From contig NZ_JADBEG010000001.1 of NCBI RefSeq assembly GCF_014873755.1, positions 6,360,501 to 6,424,500 of the forward strand: a stretch of DNA of 64,000 nt, given 5' to 3'. Positions 42,197-49,445 of this stretch are shown piece by piece. The DNA comes from Amycolatopsis lexingtonensis (GTDB lineage Bacteria > Actinomycetota > Actinomycetes > Mycobacteriales > Pseudonocardiaceae). The translations under genes and the position numbers were made by a program. Position 1 is the stretch's first letter. The number at the start of each line of letters is the position of its first letter. Under the pieces are notes generated by a model. That model was not told the origin of the DNA. It made no database searches and was given only the letters and a program-made list of their open reading frames with translations.

Positions 42197-43090
42197 CTAC
42201 TTCGCGACGGCTTCCCGCACGGCGGGCACGATCTCGCCCGCCCAGCGCGCGGCGGACACCGCGTCGGGCGTGCTGCCGCCGGGACCGAACAGGACGAACC
42301 CGGCGGCGTCGTGCTCCAGCACCGCGCCGGTCAGCTCCTCGATCCACTGCTCCGGCGAGCCGCCGATCCAGCGTCCGTCTTCGGCGCGCGTCTTCGGCAG
42401 CGGCTGCTCGGTGATGCGGCCGGGGAAGTTGTAGACGGTGGCGATGTCGGCGGGATCCCGCCCGGCGTCGACGGCGGCCGCGTCGATCAGCGGCCGCGAG
42501 GTGCGAAAGCGCTCGCTGAGCCAGTCCGCGGCGTGGCCGGGCATCCACCCGTCGGCGACCCGCCCGGTGACGGCGAGCGACTTCGGCCCGACGGACCCGG
42601 TCCACACCGGCGGCATCTCTTCTTCTGCCGGTGCCAGATCGGTGACCTGGTGGAACTCGCCGTCGAAGGTGACGGGGTCGCCGCCCCCGCCGAGCATCTT
42701 TACCAGCCGGATGCCCTCTTCGAAGGCGCGGACGGCCTGCCCGGGGGTCAGTTTGGTGAACCCGAGCCGCGCGATGTCGTCCCAGAGGCCGCCGACCCCC
42801 ATCCCGAGCACGATCCGGCCGCCGGTGAGCGCGGAGAGGCTCGTGATGGTGCGCGCGAGCATCGGCGCCGGGCGCGTCGGCAAGTTGGTGACGCTGACCA
42901 GGCCGGAGATCCGTTCGGTGCGCCCGAGCAGGACGCCGAGTTCGGCGTACGCGTCGAGCCGGTCGGCGTGGTACGGGTGATCGGAGACGGTGAGCAGGTC
43001 GAGACCGGCGCGGTCGACCTGGACGGCGAGTTCGAGGGTGCTCGGGACGGCGGCGACCGCGGTGGAGACGCCGATGCCGAAGTGCGTCAT
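42197..43090 (-). CDS. LLM-class flavin/F420-dependent oxidoreductase
   Basis: A 297-residue luciferase-like TIM-barrel oxidoreductase. Features are the N-terminal FGIGVSTAVA strand, VSDHPYHADRLDAY, RIVLGMGVGGLWDD and GSVGPKSLAVTGRVADGWMPG. Actinobacterial relatives use coenzyme F420 or FMN; the sequence alone does not settle which. GGAGG before the ATG supports the start. A MarR gene follows in the same operon, and a strong double operator lies 15-62 bp upstream. Confidence 0.88.
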   Translation of the reverse strand: MTHFGIGVSTAVAAVPSTLELAVQVDRAGLDLLTVSDHPYHADRLDAYAELGVLLGRTERISGLVSVTNLPTRPAPMLARTITSLSALTGGRIVLGMGVGGLWDDIARLGFTKLTPGQAVRAFEEGIRLVKMLGGGGDPVTFDGEFHQVTDLAPAEEEMPPVWTGSVGPKSLAVTGRVADGWMPGHAADWLSERFRTSRPLIDAAAVDAGRDPADIATVYNFPGRITEQPLPKTRAEDGRWIGGSPEQWIEELTGAVLEHDAAGFVLFGPGGSTPDAVSAARWAGEIVPAVREAVAK

Positions 43091-43104
43091 GATTCCTCCC
43101 AGTG

Positions 43105-43152
43105 GTAGTTCGTGCTACGAACTTACTATATATAGTTCTTAGCACGAACTAC
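43105..43152. promoter_or_regulatory. Double MarR-type operator, 48-bp palindrome
   Basis: Two 17-bp dyads, AGTTCGTGCTACGAACT (43107-43123) and AGTTCTTAGCACGAACT (43134-43150), flank TACTATATAT. Together they form one 48-bp inverted repeat with 19-bp arms and a single mismatch (43105-43123, 43134-43152). The AT-rich centre supplies the -10 box (TATAGT in minus orientation), so occupancy would block the LLM/MarR operon. The right arm includes the stop codon of the upstream HEPN remnant. Confidence 0.8.
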
Positions 43153-43455
43153 TGTCGGCGTGCTCGCATCACCAACGCTTCGGCACTCCGACCGGCCCGC
43201 TTGAAGTCTTCGGCTGTGGCGGACGTGTGGCTGTAGCCCGCCTTGGTCTTCAACGAGAGGAGCGCCCGCAGAGCCCGGCTCGCATCCTTGTCCACCTTGG
43301 CGAGAAGCTCGACCGCGTCGCTGTGGTTTTCACCCTGCGCGTGCTCACCCAGCCCCGCGCAGCAGAGCGCGTCGGCGGCGATCCCCGCGTGCACATTGCT
43401 CCGCCTTCGCCAAGCGACCGCGCAGGACGTCGGGACTGCATCTTTTCGTTCGCAC
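43149..43455 (-). pseudogene. HEPN-domain gene remnant (partner of the MNT gene), frameshifted
   Basis: From GTG 43455, one base after the MNT stop, one frame reads MRTKRCSPDVLRGRLAKAEQ, the start expected of small MNT-associated HEPN proteins. It then fails, and the family continues in another frame as SNVHAGIAADALCC, LGEHAQGENHSDAVELL and LSLKTKAGYSHTSATAEDF to 43149. The total of 307 nt is not a multiple of three. Comparison with the family from memory suggests about 30 codons are missing near 43393-43402, so an internal deletion probably broke the gene. A short product from an internal GTG (about 80 residues) cannot be excluded. Confidence 0.62.
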
Positions 43456-43456
43456 T

Positions 43457-44080
43457 TCAGCTCTTTCTCTTCCGGATCTGCCCGGCCAGCCAGGCGTGCC
43501 GGCCGGCCACGGTGAGGCCGTCGCGCACCACGTCGCTCAACACCGGCTCGTCGCGGCCGCGAGCCGCGACCTCGGCCACGGTGAATTCGAGGATCCGGGC
43601 GTCGTTGCCCGTCCACCGGGAAACATCGGCAGCCAGACCGTCGACCTGAAGGCCCCAACGATCTTCGTCGGCGTCGTCCGGCCGGACCAGCAGGAGATCG
43701 ATATCGCTCTCGGCGGTCATCGAACCGCGTGCGGCCGAGCCGAACACCGCCGCGTAGCGCGGCCGCGGTTTCCAGGCCGTCAAAGTGGTTTCGATCCGGT
43801 CGAGCAGCTTCGCACGCAGACCCGCCAGCCCGGCGATGTGCTCCGCGGCGAGGTGGTCCCGGTTGAACCGGTAGGCGAAAGCGTTGCCCACCCGGTCGGC
43901 GTGCACGACACCCTGGCGCACCAGCCGCTGCAGGACTTTCCGGATTCCTTCTTCGGAATGCCTGCCGAGCACCCGGTGCAGCTGACCGGTTGTGAACGTC
44001 CCGTCGAAGCCCGCCAGAACAGCGAGCACGTCGCCGTCCAGCGTCGGGGTCACCGTGGCCAGCGGCCGGTTCAACTCCAT
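43457..44080 (-). CDS. MNT-type nucleotidyltransferase with N-terminal winged helix (antitoxin of an MNT-HEPN pair)
   Basis: A 207-residue protein: winged-helix DNA-binding part (about 15-75) and a minimal nucleotidyltransferase domain with GSAARG (114-119) and SDIDLLLV (Asp126, Asp128). In MNT-HEPN systems this enzyme adds AMP residues to the HEPN ribonuclease and neutralises it; the DNA-binding part would allow autoregulation. Its partner gene downstream looks broken. Two copies of TAGTACGCATAC upstream (44097-44128) are the likely operator. Confidence 0.8.
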   Translation of the reverse strand: MELNRPLATVTPTLDGDVLAVLAGFDGTFTTGQLHRVLGRHSEEGIRKVLQRLVRQGVVHADRVGNAFAYRFNRDHLAAEHIAGLAGLRAKLLDRIETTLTAWKPRPRYAAVFGSAARGSMTAESDIDLLLVRPDDADEDRWGLQVDGLAADVSRWTGNDARILEFTVAEVAARGRDEPVLSDVVRDGLTVAGRHAWLAGQIRKRKS

Positions 44081-44096
44081 CGCCGCACCTGTACTT

Positions 44097-44128
44097 TAGT
44101 ACGCATACACCAACTATAGTACGCATAC
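44097..44128. promoter_or_regulatory. Direct-repeat operator of the MNT-HEPN operon
   Basis: TAGTACGCATAC occurs at 44097-44108 and 44117-44128, exactly 20 bp apart (two helical turns). The core AGTA-cgca-TACT is itself a dyad, complete in the second copy. It covers -10-like sequence for the minus-strand MNT gene, fitting autoregulation by its winged helix. Confidence 0.65.
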
Positions 44129-44177
44129 TGAAGCCGGTAAAATCGGTTTCCGCTTCTCGTTCCCCTTGCTAACGTCT

Positions 44178-44270
44178 TCTTCGCCCGGTGCGGCGGTGAG
44201 GGTTACTTCTCTGGTATCCCTTGGGTTCGACTCCCGAAAGCCTTCACCACTTCGATCTCGGGCGACCAAC
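44178..44270 (+). ncRNA. Y RNA-like element 1 (short, without acceptor/D-arm)
   Basis: This segment shares with the YrlA-like element downstream the blocks GAGGGTTACTTC (44199-44210) and CCTTCACC-ACTTCGATCTCGGGC (44241-44263), in the same order. Outer bases TCGCCC (44181-44186) can pair with GGGCGA (44260-44265). Between the blocks is a T-arm-like hairpin (GGG-TTCGACT-CCC, 44223-44235), but no acceptor stem or D-arm. It looks like a reduced tandem copy of a Y RNA. A small hairpin CGCAC-tcccg-GTGCG (44270-44284) follows and could end it. Boundaries are estimates. Confidence 0.55.
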
Positions 44271-44291
44271 GCACTCCCGGTGCGAGCAAGA

Positions 44292-44475
44292 CCTCGGGAG
44301 TCACGGCTTCACCGATGCCCGGTGCGCAGGCGAGGGTTACTTCCACTTCTAATGGGCAGGTCGGGGGTTCGAATCCCTCCCGGACCACGTGGTCCGGTAG
44401 CTCAGGTGGCAGAGCAGCAACGTACCTTCACCGACTTCGATCTCGGGCATCGCTGAAGCCGTGACTCCCCCACCA
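44292..44475 (+). ncRNA. yrlA: YrlA-type Y RNA with circularly permuted tRNA-like module, upstream of rsr
   Basis: The ends pair in a 25-bp stem with one mismatch (44296-44320 with 44445-44469), the expected Ro60-binding stem of a Y RNA. Inside is a tRNA mimic in permuted order: T-arm GGGGG-TTCGAAT-CCCTC (44363-44379), acceptor 3' strand CCGGACC (44380-44386), tetraloop ACGT, acceptor 5' strand GGTCCGG (44391-44397), TA, and D-arm GCTC-aggtggca-GAGC (44400-44415). This is the arrangement known for bacterial YrlA RNAs, which tether Ro60 to partners. The gene directly downstream encodes the Ro60 orthologue. Exact ends and promoter are not determined. Confidence 0.85.
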
Positions 44476-44491
44476 AAAATCAGGGGGAGAA

Positions 44492-46075
44492 ATGAGCAAG
44501 TTCAACACCGCACGCGCGCCCGCCGCGACCTCTCCGGTCCGTGGTGAGGCCACGCCGTCCGGGGTCACCTACGAGGGTGGCGCCGGTTACGCGCGCGACG
44601 CCCGGTCCGAGCTCTTCCTGCTCGCCGTCACCAACATGGTCGGTGAGCACACCTTCTACGAGTCCGCGGGCGCGCGCGACACCCGGTACGCCGAGCTGGT
44701 CCGGAAGTCGACCCTCGAGGATCCACAGTGGACCGCGCGGTTCCTGCGCTGGCTGCGCTCCGAGGCGAACCTGCGCACCGCGTCGCTCGTCGGCGCGGCC
44801 GAGTTCGCCAAGGCGCGCCTCGACGCCGGGCTCGACGGGCTCGGGCGGCAGGCCGTCGCCGACGTGCTGCAGCGGGCCGACGAGCCCGGGGAGCTGCTCG
44901 CCTACTGGACTTCCGTGCACGGCAAGAACATCCCGAAGCCGGTCAAGCGCGGCGTGGCCGACGCGGCGCGGAAGCTCTACGACGAGCGCTCGTACGCCAA
45001 GTGGGACTCGGCGGCGCGGGCGTTCCGCTTCGCCGACGTCCTCGAGCTGACGCACCCGGCCAACCGCGACGCGACCCAGGGCGCGCTGTTCAAACACGTC
45101 CTCGACGAGCGCCACGACCGCGGCAACCCGCTCCCGGCCGAACTGAACGTGCTGCGCGCCCGCGCCGAGCTGACGGCGTGGGACGCGCCGCGCCGGCGCG
45201 AGCTGTTCGCGCGGCCGGACGCGGCGGACGTCCTGCGCGCGGCGGGGATGACGTGGGAGTCGGTCGCCGGCTGGCTGCAGGGTCCCCTGGACGCGCGCGT
45301 TTGGGAGGCGCTGATCCCGTCCATGGGCTACATGACGCTCTTGCGGAACTTGAGGAACTTCGACGAGGCCGGTGTCTCGGACGACGTCGCGCAGCGCGTT
45401 GCCGCGAAGCTCGCCGATCCCGCGCAGGTCGCGAAGTCGCGGCAGCTGCCGATGCGGTTCCTCTCGGCCTACCGGGCGGCGCCGTCGCTGCGCTGGGCGT
45501 GGGCGCTGGAGCAGGCGATCGCGCGCTCGCTGGCGAACGTTCCGCAGCTGCCCGGCCGGACGCTCGTGCTCGTCGACACCTCGACGTCGATGAACATGGG
45601 CTTCAGCCGCGACGGCACCCTGATGCGCTGGGACGCCGCCGCGGTCTTCGGGCTCGCGCTCGGGCGGCGGTGCGCCGAGGCCGACGTCGTGACGTTCTCG
45701 GACCGGCTGCTCGGCGGCACGCGCACGAAGACGTTCAAGCTGCGGCCCGGCGGGTCGCTGCTGAGCGACGTCGAGCGCTGGAAGTCCGGCGGGTTCTTCC
45801 TCGGCGGCGGCACCAACACCGCCGGCGCGGTGCGGAAGCACTTCGCGAAGCACGACCGCGTCGTCATCCTGACCGACGAGCAGGCCGGCTACGGCGACGT
45901 CGGGCAGGCGCTGCCCGCGCGCGTTCCGCTGTACACGTGGAACCTGGCGGGCTACCGGTTCGGCCACGCGCCGTCCGGCGGCCCGCACCGGCACACCTTC
46001 GGCGACCTGACCGACCAGGCCTTCCGGATGATCCCGCTGCTCGAGGCGGGCGAGAACGCCGACTGGCCGTTTTGA
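44492..46075 (+). CDS. rsr: Rsr, bacterial Ro60 orthologue (TROVE + vWA)
   Basis: A 527-residue protein with an alpha-helical repeat (TROVE) ring over about residues 25-350 and a von Willebrand factor A domain after it. The MIDAS metal site is complete: DTSTS (Asp362, Ser364, Ser366), Thr441 in GGGTNT and Asp462 in LTDEQ. Ro60 proteins bind Y RNAs on the outer ring and misfolded RNA ends in the central hole; bacterial forms work with ribonucleases in RNA decay and stress survival. GGGGGAG lies 2 nt before the ATG. Tandem Y RNA-like sequences lie immediately upstream. No rtcA/rtcB gene is nearby. Confidence 0.94.
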   Translation: MSKFNTARAPAATSPVRGEATPSGVTYEGGAGYARDARSELFLLAVTNMVGEHTFYESAGARDTRYAELVRKSTLEDPQWTARFLRWLRSEANLRTASLVGAAEFAKARLDAGLDGLGRQAVADVLQRADEPGELLAYWTSVHGKNIPKPVKRGVADAARKLYDERSYAKWDSAARAFRFADVLELTHPANRDATQGALFKHVLDERHDRGNPLPAELNVLRARAELTAWDAPRRRELFARPDAADVLRAAGMTWESVAGWLQGPLDARVWEALIPSMGYMTLLRNLRNFDEAGVSDDVAQRVAAKLADPAQVAKSRQLPMRFLSAYRAAPSLRWAWALEQAIARSLANVPQLPGRTLVLVDTSTSMNMGFSRDGTLMRWDAAAVFGLALGRRCAEADVVTFSDRLLGGTRTKTFKLRPGGSLLSDVERWKSGGFFLGGGTNTAGAVRKHFAKHDRVVILTDEQAGYGDVGQALPARVPLYTWNLAGYRFGHAPSGGPHRHTFGDLTDQAFRMIPLLEAGENADWPF

Positions 46076-46084
46076 GAGACGCCG

Positions 46085-46121
46085 TGAAGGCCCCCGTGAC
46101 GAGATCATGGGGGCCTTCACG
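46085..46121 (+). terminator. Strong hairpin after rsr
   Basis: Arms GTGAAGGCCCCC (46085-46096) and GGGGGCCTTCAC (46110-46121) are perfect complements. With the GTGA/TCAT continuation inside (one G:U pair) they form a 16-bp stem with loop CGAGA. It begins 10 nt after the rsr stop codon. Confidence 0.8.
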
Positions 46122-46150
46122 CTGTGCACGGACGGTCACAGGAATGGCCG

Positions 46151-46188
46151 TGGACCAGTCGCTACCCCACGTCGTATAGTCCACGTGG
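46151..46188 (+). promoter_or_regulatory. PadR operon promoter and operator
   Basis: TATAGT (46175-46180) is a good -10 box with TGGACC 18 nt upstream as a poor -35. Inverted arms CCACGT (46167-46172) and ACGTGG (46183-46188) surround the -10 box, so a dimeric repressor there would block the promoter. PadR is the first gene of the operon. Confidence 0.6.
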
Positions 46189-46214
46189 AATAACCGACCT
46201 GGAGGGATCTACCC

Positions 46215-46841
46215 ATGGCCTCGGCCAAGCTGACGCCGCTCGGCATCGCCGTGCTGGAGCTGCTGCACGAGAAGCCGATGCACCCGTACGAGATGGCTCA
46301 GCTCATGCGTGAGCGGTACGTCAACACGCGGGTCAACGTCAAAGCCGGCTCGCTCTACCACACCGTGGAACGGCTGCGGCGCGACGGATTCATCGAGGTC
46401 GTCGACACGCAGCGTGATGGCAAGCGGCCCGAACGGACCGTCTACGGCATGACGCAGACGGGCCTCGACGAGTTCAACCAGCGCGGACGCGAGCTGCTCG
46501 GCGACCTCGCCGCGGAGTTCCCCGCCTACCTGACCGGGCTCGCCGTGATCGACGAACTGGGGCGCGAAACCTCGTTGATCGAGCTCGACCACCGGGTCAC
46601 GCGGCTGCGTGCCGCGGTGGCCGCCGACCAGGCCGTGCTGCAGCGGCTGGCCGACGACGCGACGCCGCCGATCTACTGGCTCGACTGGCGCTACCAGTGC
46701 GACCACCGGAAGTTCGAGCTCGAGTGGACCGAGCGGCTCCTCGACGACCTCAAGTCCGGGCGGATCCCGTTCCAGGACTGCGAACAACCCAAGCTCACGC
46801 TCATCACCAGGGAAGACGACGATGAACGCCAGACAAGCTAA
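46215..46841 (+). CDS. PadR-family regulator
   Basis: A 208-residue PadR regulator: N-terminal winged helix (TPLGIAVLELLHEKPMHPYEMAQLMRER, then GSLYHTVERLRRDGFIEVV, wing GKRPERTVYGMTQTG) and a long C-terminal helical dimerisation domain. GGAGG upstream of the ATG supports the start. Its last codons overlap the MFS start by 20 bp, so repressor and exporter are made together, typical for drug-responsive PadR-exporter pairs. Confidence 0.92.
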   Translation: MASAKLTPLGIAVLELLHEKPMHPYEMAQLMRERYVNTRVNVKAGSLYHTVERLRRDGFIEVVDTQRDGKRPERTVYGMTQTGLDEFNQRGRELLGDLAAEFPAYLTGLAVIDELGRETSLIELDHRVTRLRAAVAADQAVLQRLADDATPPIYWLDWRYQCDHRKFELEWTERLLDDLKSGRIPFQDCEQPKLTLITREDDDERQTS

Positions 46842-48435
46842 CCCGTGGGCCGCGCTCGGCGCGCTGTGCCTCGGCTTCTTCATGATCCTGCTCGACACGA
46901 CGATCGTGTCGATCGCGATCCCGACCATGTTGCGCGAACTGAACGCCGGGCTGAACTCGATCGTCTGGGTGATCAGCGTCTACCTGCTCACCTACGCGGT
47001 GCCGATGCTGTTCACCAGCCGGCTCGGCGACCGCTTCGGCCCGAAGCGGGTGTTCCTCGCCGGGCTGGTCGTGTTCACCGGCGCGTCGCTGTGGTGCGGC
47101 CTGTCCGGCAACGCCGAGATGCTGATCGCCGCGCGGGCCGTGCAGGGGCTCGGAGCCGCGCTGATGACGCCGCAGACGCTGGCGTTCATCACGCACCTGT
47201 TCCCGCCGGCCAAGCGCGGCCCGGCGATGGGCATGTGGGGCGGCGTCGCCGGCCTGGCGACGATCGCCGGCCCGCTGCTCGGCGGCGTGCTGGTCGACCA
47301 CCTCGGCTGGGAGTGGATCTTCTTCGTCAACGTGCCGATCGGCGTGATCGCCATCGTGCTCACGCTGCTGCTGGTCCCGGACTGGCAGCCGAAGCACTCG
47401 CATTCGTTCGACCTGCTGGGGATCTTCCTGTCGAGTGCGGCGCTGCTGTGCATCGTGTTCGGCGTCCAGAACGGCCAGCAGTACGACTGGGGCACGGTCT
47501 TCGGCGGCGTCACCGTCTTCGAGATCATCGGCGCCGGCGTGATGCTGCTGGCCGCGTTCCTGGTGTGGCAGCGGTACAACAAGCGCGAGCCGCTGCTGCC
47601 GCTGCAGGTGTTCTCGAACCGGAACTTCTCCGCGGGGACGCTCACCGCGACCACGGTCGGCTTCGCGATGACCGGCATGTTCCTGCCGCTGGTCATCTAC
47701 ATCCAGTCGGTGCTCGGGCTGACCCCGACCCTGGGCGGCCTGCTGACGGCGCCGATGTCACTGCTGTCCGGGATCGTGGCGCCGTTCGTCGGGCGCGCGT
47801 CGGACAAGGTGAACGGCAAGTACCTGGTGGTGTTCGGCCTCGCCGCGCTCGCGGCCGGGCTGGGGATCATCGCGCTGCAGGCGACGCCGACGAGCAGCGC
47901 GTGGTCGTTCATCCCGGCACTGCTGGTGTGCGGGCTCGGCATCGGCTGCATCTTCTCGCCGATGAGCAACATGACGATGGGGTCGGTCGAGCCGCGGCTG
48001 GCCGGGACGGCGTCCGGCATCTTCAACACCGCCCGCCAGGTCGGCGGCGTGCTGGGCAGCGCGGCGATCGGCGTGCTGCTGCAGGCACGGATCAGCGCGT
48101 CCATCGCGGACGAAGCGACGAAGGCGGCTTCGCAGCTGCCGGAGCAATACCGGGCGCCGTTCGCGGAGGGGATCGCGCACGCCGCGGCGAGCACGGGTGA
48201 GTTCGGCTCGGCCGGCGGCCCGTCGCCGATGCCGGGGCTGCCGGCGGAAATCGCCGCGCAGGCCGGGAAGCTGGCCACCGACGCGGTCCACAGTGGACTC
48301 ACGGACGCGGCCCGCGTGACGATGCTGCTGCCGATGGGCGTGCTGCTGCTGGGGATTCTCTCGGCGGCGTTGCTGCGGAAGGTCAAGCCGCACTGGGAAA
48401 CCCCGGCACCGGCGCCCGAAGCCGCCGCGGCCTGA
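46822..48435 (+). CDS. MFS multidrug exporter, DHA2/EmrB-QacA type (14 helices)
   Basis: A 537-residue transporter with fourteen predicted helices. Motifs are LDTTIVSIAIPTM (motif D1), GDRFGPKRVFLAGL (motif A), RAVQGLGAALMTPQTLAFI (motif B) and GGVAGLATIAGPLLGGVLVDHLGWEWIF (motif C). A central loop between helices 13 and 14 is enlarged and Ala/Gly/Pro-rich. ATG 46822 is supported by AGGGA 8 nt upstream. Expression is probably controlled by the PadR protein encoded just before it. The exported compound is not predictable. Confidence 0.92.
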   Translation: MNARQANPWAALGALCLGFFMILLDTTIVSIAIPTMLRELNAGLNSIVWVISVYLLTYAVPMLFTSRLGDRFGPKRVFLAGLVVFTGASLWCGLSGNAEMLIAARAVQGLGAALMTPQTLAFITHLFPPAKRGPAMGMWGGVAGLATIAGPLLGGVLVDHLGWEWIFFVNVPIGVIAIVLTLLLVPDWQPKHSHSFDLLGIFLSSAALLCIVFGVQNGQQYDWGTVFGGVTVFEIIGAGVMLLAAFLVWQRYNKREPLLPLQVFSNRNFSAGTLTATTVGFAMTGMFLPLVIYIQSVLGLTPTLGGLLTAPMSLLSGIVAPFVGRASDKVNGKYLVVFGLAALAAGLGIIALQATPTSSAWSFIPALLVCGLGIGCIFSPMSNMTMGSVEPRLAGTASGIFNTARQVGGVLGSAAIGVLLQARISASIADEATKAASQLPEQYRAPFAEGIAHAAASTGEFGSAGGPSPMPGLPAEIAAQAGKLATDAVHSGLTDAARVTMLLPMGVLLLGILSAALLRKVKPHWETPAPAPEAAAA

Positions 48436-48438
48436 AAA

Positions 48439-48479
48439 CCGGTCGAGCCCCCGGTGTCGGGTGCCGGGGGCTCGACCGG
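48439..48479 (+). terminator. 16-bp hairpin terminator after the MFS gene
   Basis: Perfect arms CCGGTCGAGCCCCCGG (48439-48454) and its complement (48464-48479) with a 9-nt loop, starting 3 nt after the MFS stop codon. Confidence 0.8.
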
Positions 48480-48507
48480 ACCGCGGGAGCGGTGGTCGGA
48501 GAAGTCG

Positions 48508-48606
48508 TCAGCGCGGAGTCAGCTTCGGCTGCGGCCGCCGCGGCGACCGCCGTTTCGCCCACCACGGCGGTCGCGCCGGTGTCGACTCCGTCACGCGCAC
48601 GGTCAT
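48508..48606 (-). CDS. 32-residue Arg/Pro/Trp-rich microprotein
   Basis: From ATG 48606 the frame reads MTVRVTESTPARPPWWAK followed by RRSPRRPQPKLTPR, then a stop: 32 residues, strongly basic. GGGAGG sits 4-5 nt before the ATG, a good ribosome-binding site, and an AT-rich promoter-like stretch lies further upstream. The sequence is not repeated elsewhere in the window. No function is known to me. It is divergent from maf and lies in the accE-maf interval, where actinobacteria often carry small unannotated genes; that last point is recollection. Confidence 0.5.
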   Translation of the reverse strand: MTVRVTESTPARPPWWAKRRSPRRPQPKLTPR

Positions 48607-48716
48607 GGCACCTCCCGCACCGGATCCATATGTTGCGAGCCACAACAAAATAACTCTCCCCCGAAGTGGCGCCGGTCACAATTCGGTCACGACAGGCGTC
48701 CGGGTACGTTTCCGGG

Positions 48717-49346
48717 GTGCAGTTCGTCCTCGCCTCCCAGTCCCCCGCCCGGCTCGCCCTCCTGCGTTCCGCGGGCCTCGATCCCGCCGTGTTCGTCTCC
48801 GGCGTCGACGAGGACGCCGTCGCCGCCGCGCTGACCGATCCCTCGCCGTCCGAGCTCGTCGCCGCCCTCGCCGCGGCCAAGGCCGAAGCCGTCATCGACA
48901 AGGTCGCCGAGGTGCACCCGGACGCCGTCGTCGTCGCCTGCGACTCGATGCTCAACATCGGCGGGCAGATGGTCGGCAAACCGGGTGATCCGGACACCGC
49001 GCGGCAGCGCTGGGCCGCGATGGCCGGAACATCCGGTAAACTCCTCACCGGCCACGCGGTCGTCCGGCTCGACGGCGGGACGCGCGCGAAGGACGCCGCG
49101 GGCTGGGAGTCGACAACCGTCCGGTTCGGCACGCCGAGCGAGCACGAGATCGACGCCTACGTCGCCAGCGGCGAGCCGCTGAACGTGGCCGGCGGCTTCA
49201 CGATCGACGGCCGGGGCGGCTGGTTCGTCGAAGGACTCGACGGCGGCCACACAAGCGTCATCGGGATCAGCCTGCCGCTGACGCGCCGGCTGCTGGCCGA
49301 GGTCGGGGTGGGTGTCGTGGATCTCTGGGCGCGTCCCGCATCCTGA
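48717..49346 (+). CDS. maf: Maf-family nucleoside triphosphate pyrophosphatase
   Basis: A 209-residue Maf protein, which hydrolyses dTTP, UTP or modified nucleotides to monophosphates and guards nucleotide pools. The family start VLASQSPARLALLRSAG, the middle VVACDSMLNIGGQMVGKPGD (catalytic Asp) and LNVAGGFTIDGRGG are present. GTG 48717 has TACGTT (48705-48710) 6 nt upstream, a leaderless layout, and this start matches homologues. It lies between accE and accA3 as in the mycobacterial block. Confidence 0.92.
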   Translation: MQFVLASQSPARLALLRSAGLDPAVFVSGVDEDAVAAALTDPSPSELVAALAAAKAEAVIDKVAEVHPDAVVVACDSMLNIGGQMVGKPGDPDTARQRWAAMAGTSGKLLTGHAVVRLDGGTRAKDAAGWESTTVRFGTPSEHEIDAYVASGEPLNVAGGFTIDGRGGWFVEGLDGGHTSVIGISLPLTRRLLAEVGVGVVDLWARPAS

Positions 49347-49385
49347 GAAGGGCGCCACACGAACGGGTGATCCGGAAGAGTGCCC

Positions 49386-49416
49386 TCTTGCCTAACGTTC
49401 TCTTCACGAGGCAAGA
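49386..49416. promoter_or_regulatory. Inverted repeat in the symporter leader
   Basis: TCTTGCCT (49386-49393) and AGGCAAGA (49409-49416) are perfect 8-bp arms 15 nt apart, with TAACGT between them. The element lies 30 bp before the symporter start and could be an operator or an RNA hairpin. Confidence 0.45.
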
Positions 49417-49445
49417 CAGGAAATTTCGAGCACCGGAGTCGCCCC

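Noticed and set aside
44359..44416. Ordinary tRNA gene or tRNA fragment from an integration site
   Set aside because: Acceptor strands occur in reversed order and are closed by a tetraloop, which fits a YrlA module and not a split or truncated tRNA; no integrase is present.
44166..44456. 96-codon open frame across the Y RNA interval
   Set aside because: Its sequence (GVRIPPGP, GPVAQVAEQ) is the usual artefact of translating tRNA-like DNA, it has no ribosome-binding site, and it covers the two RNA elements.
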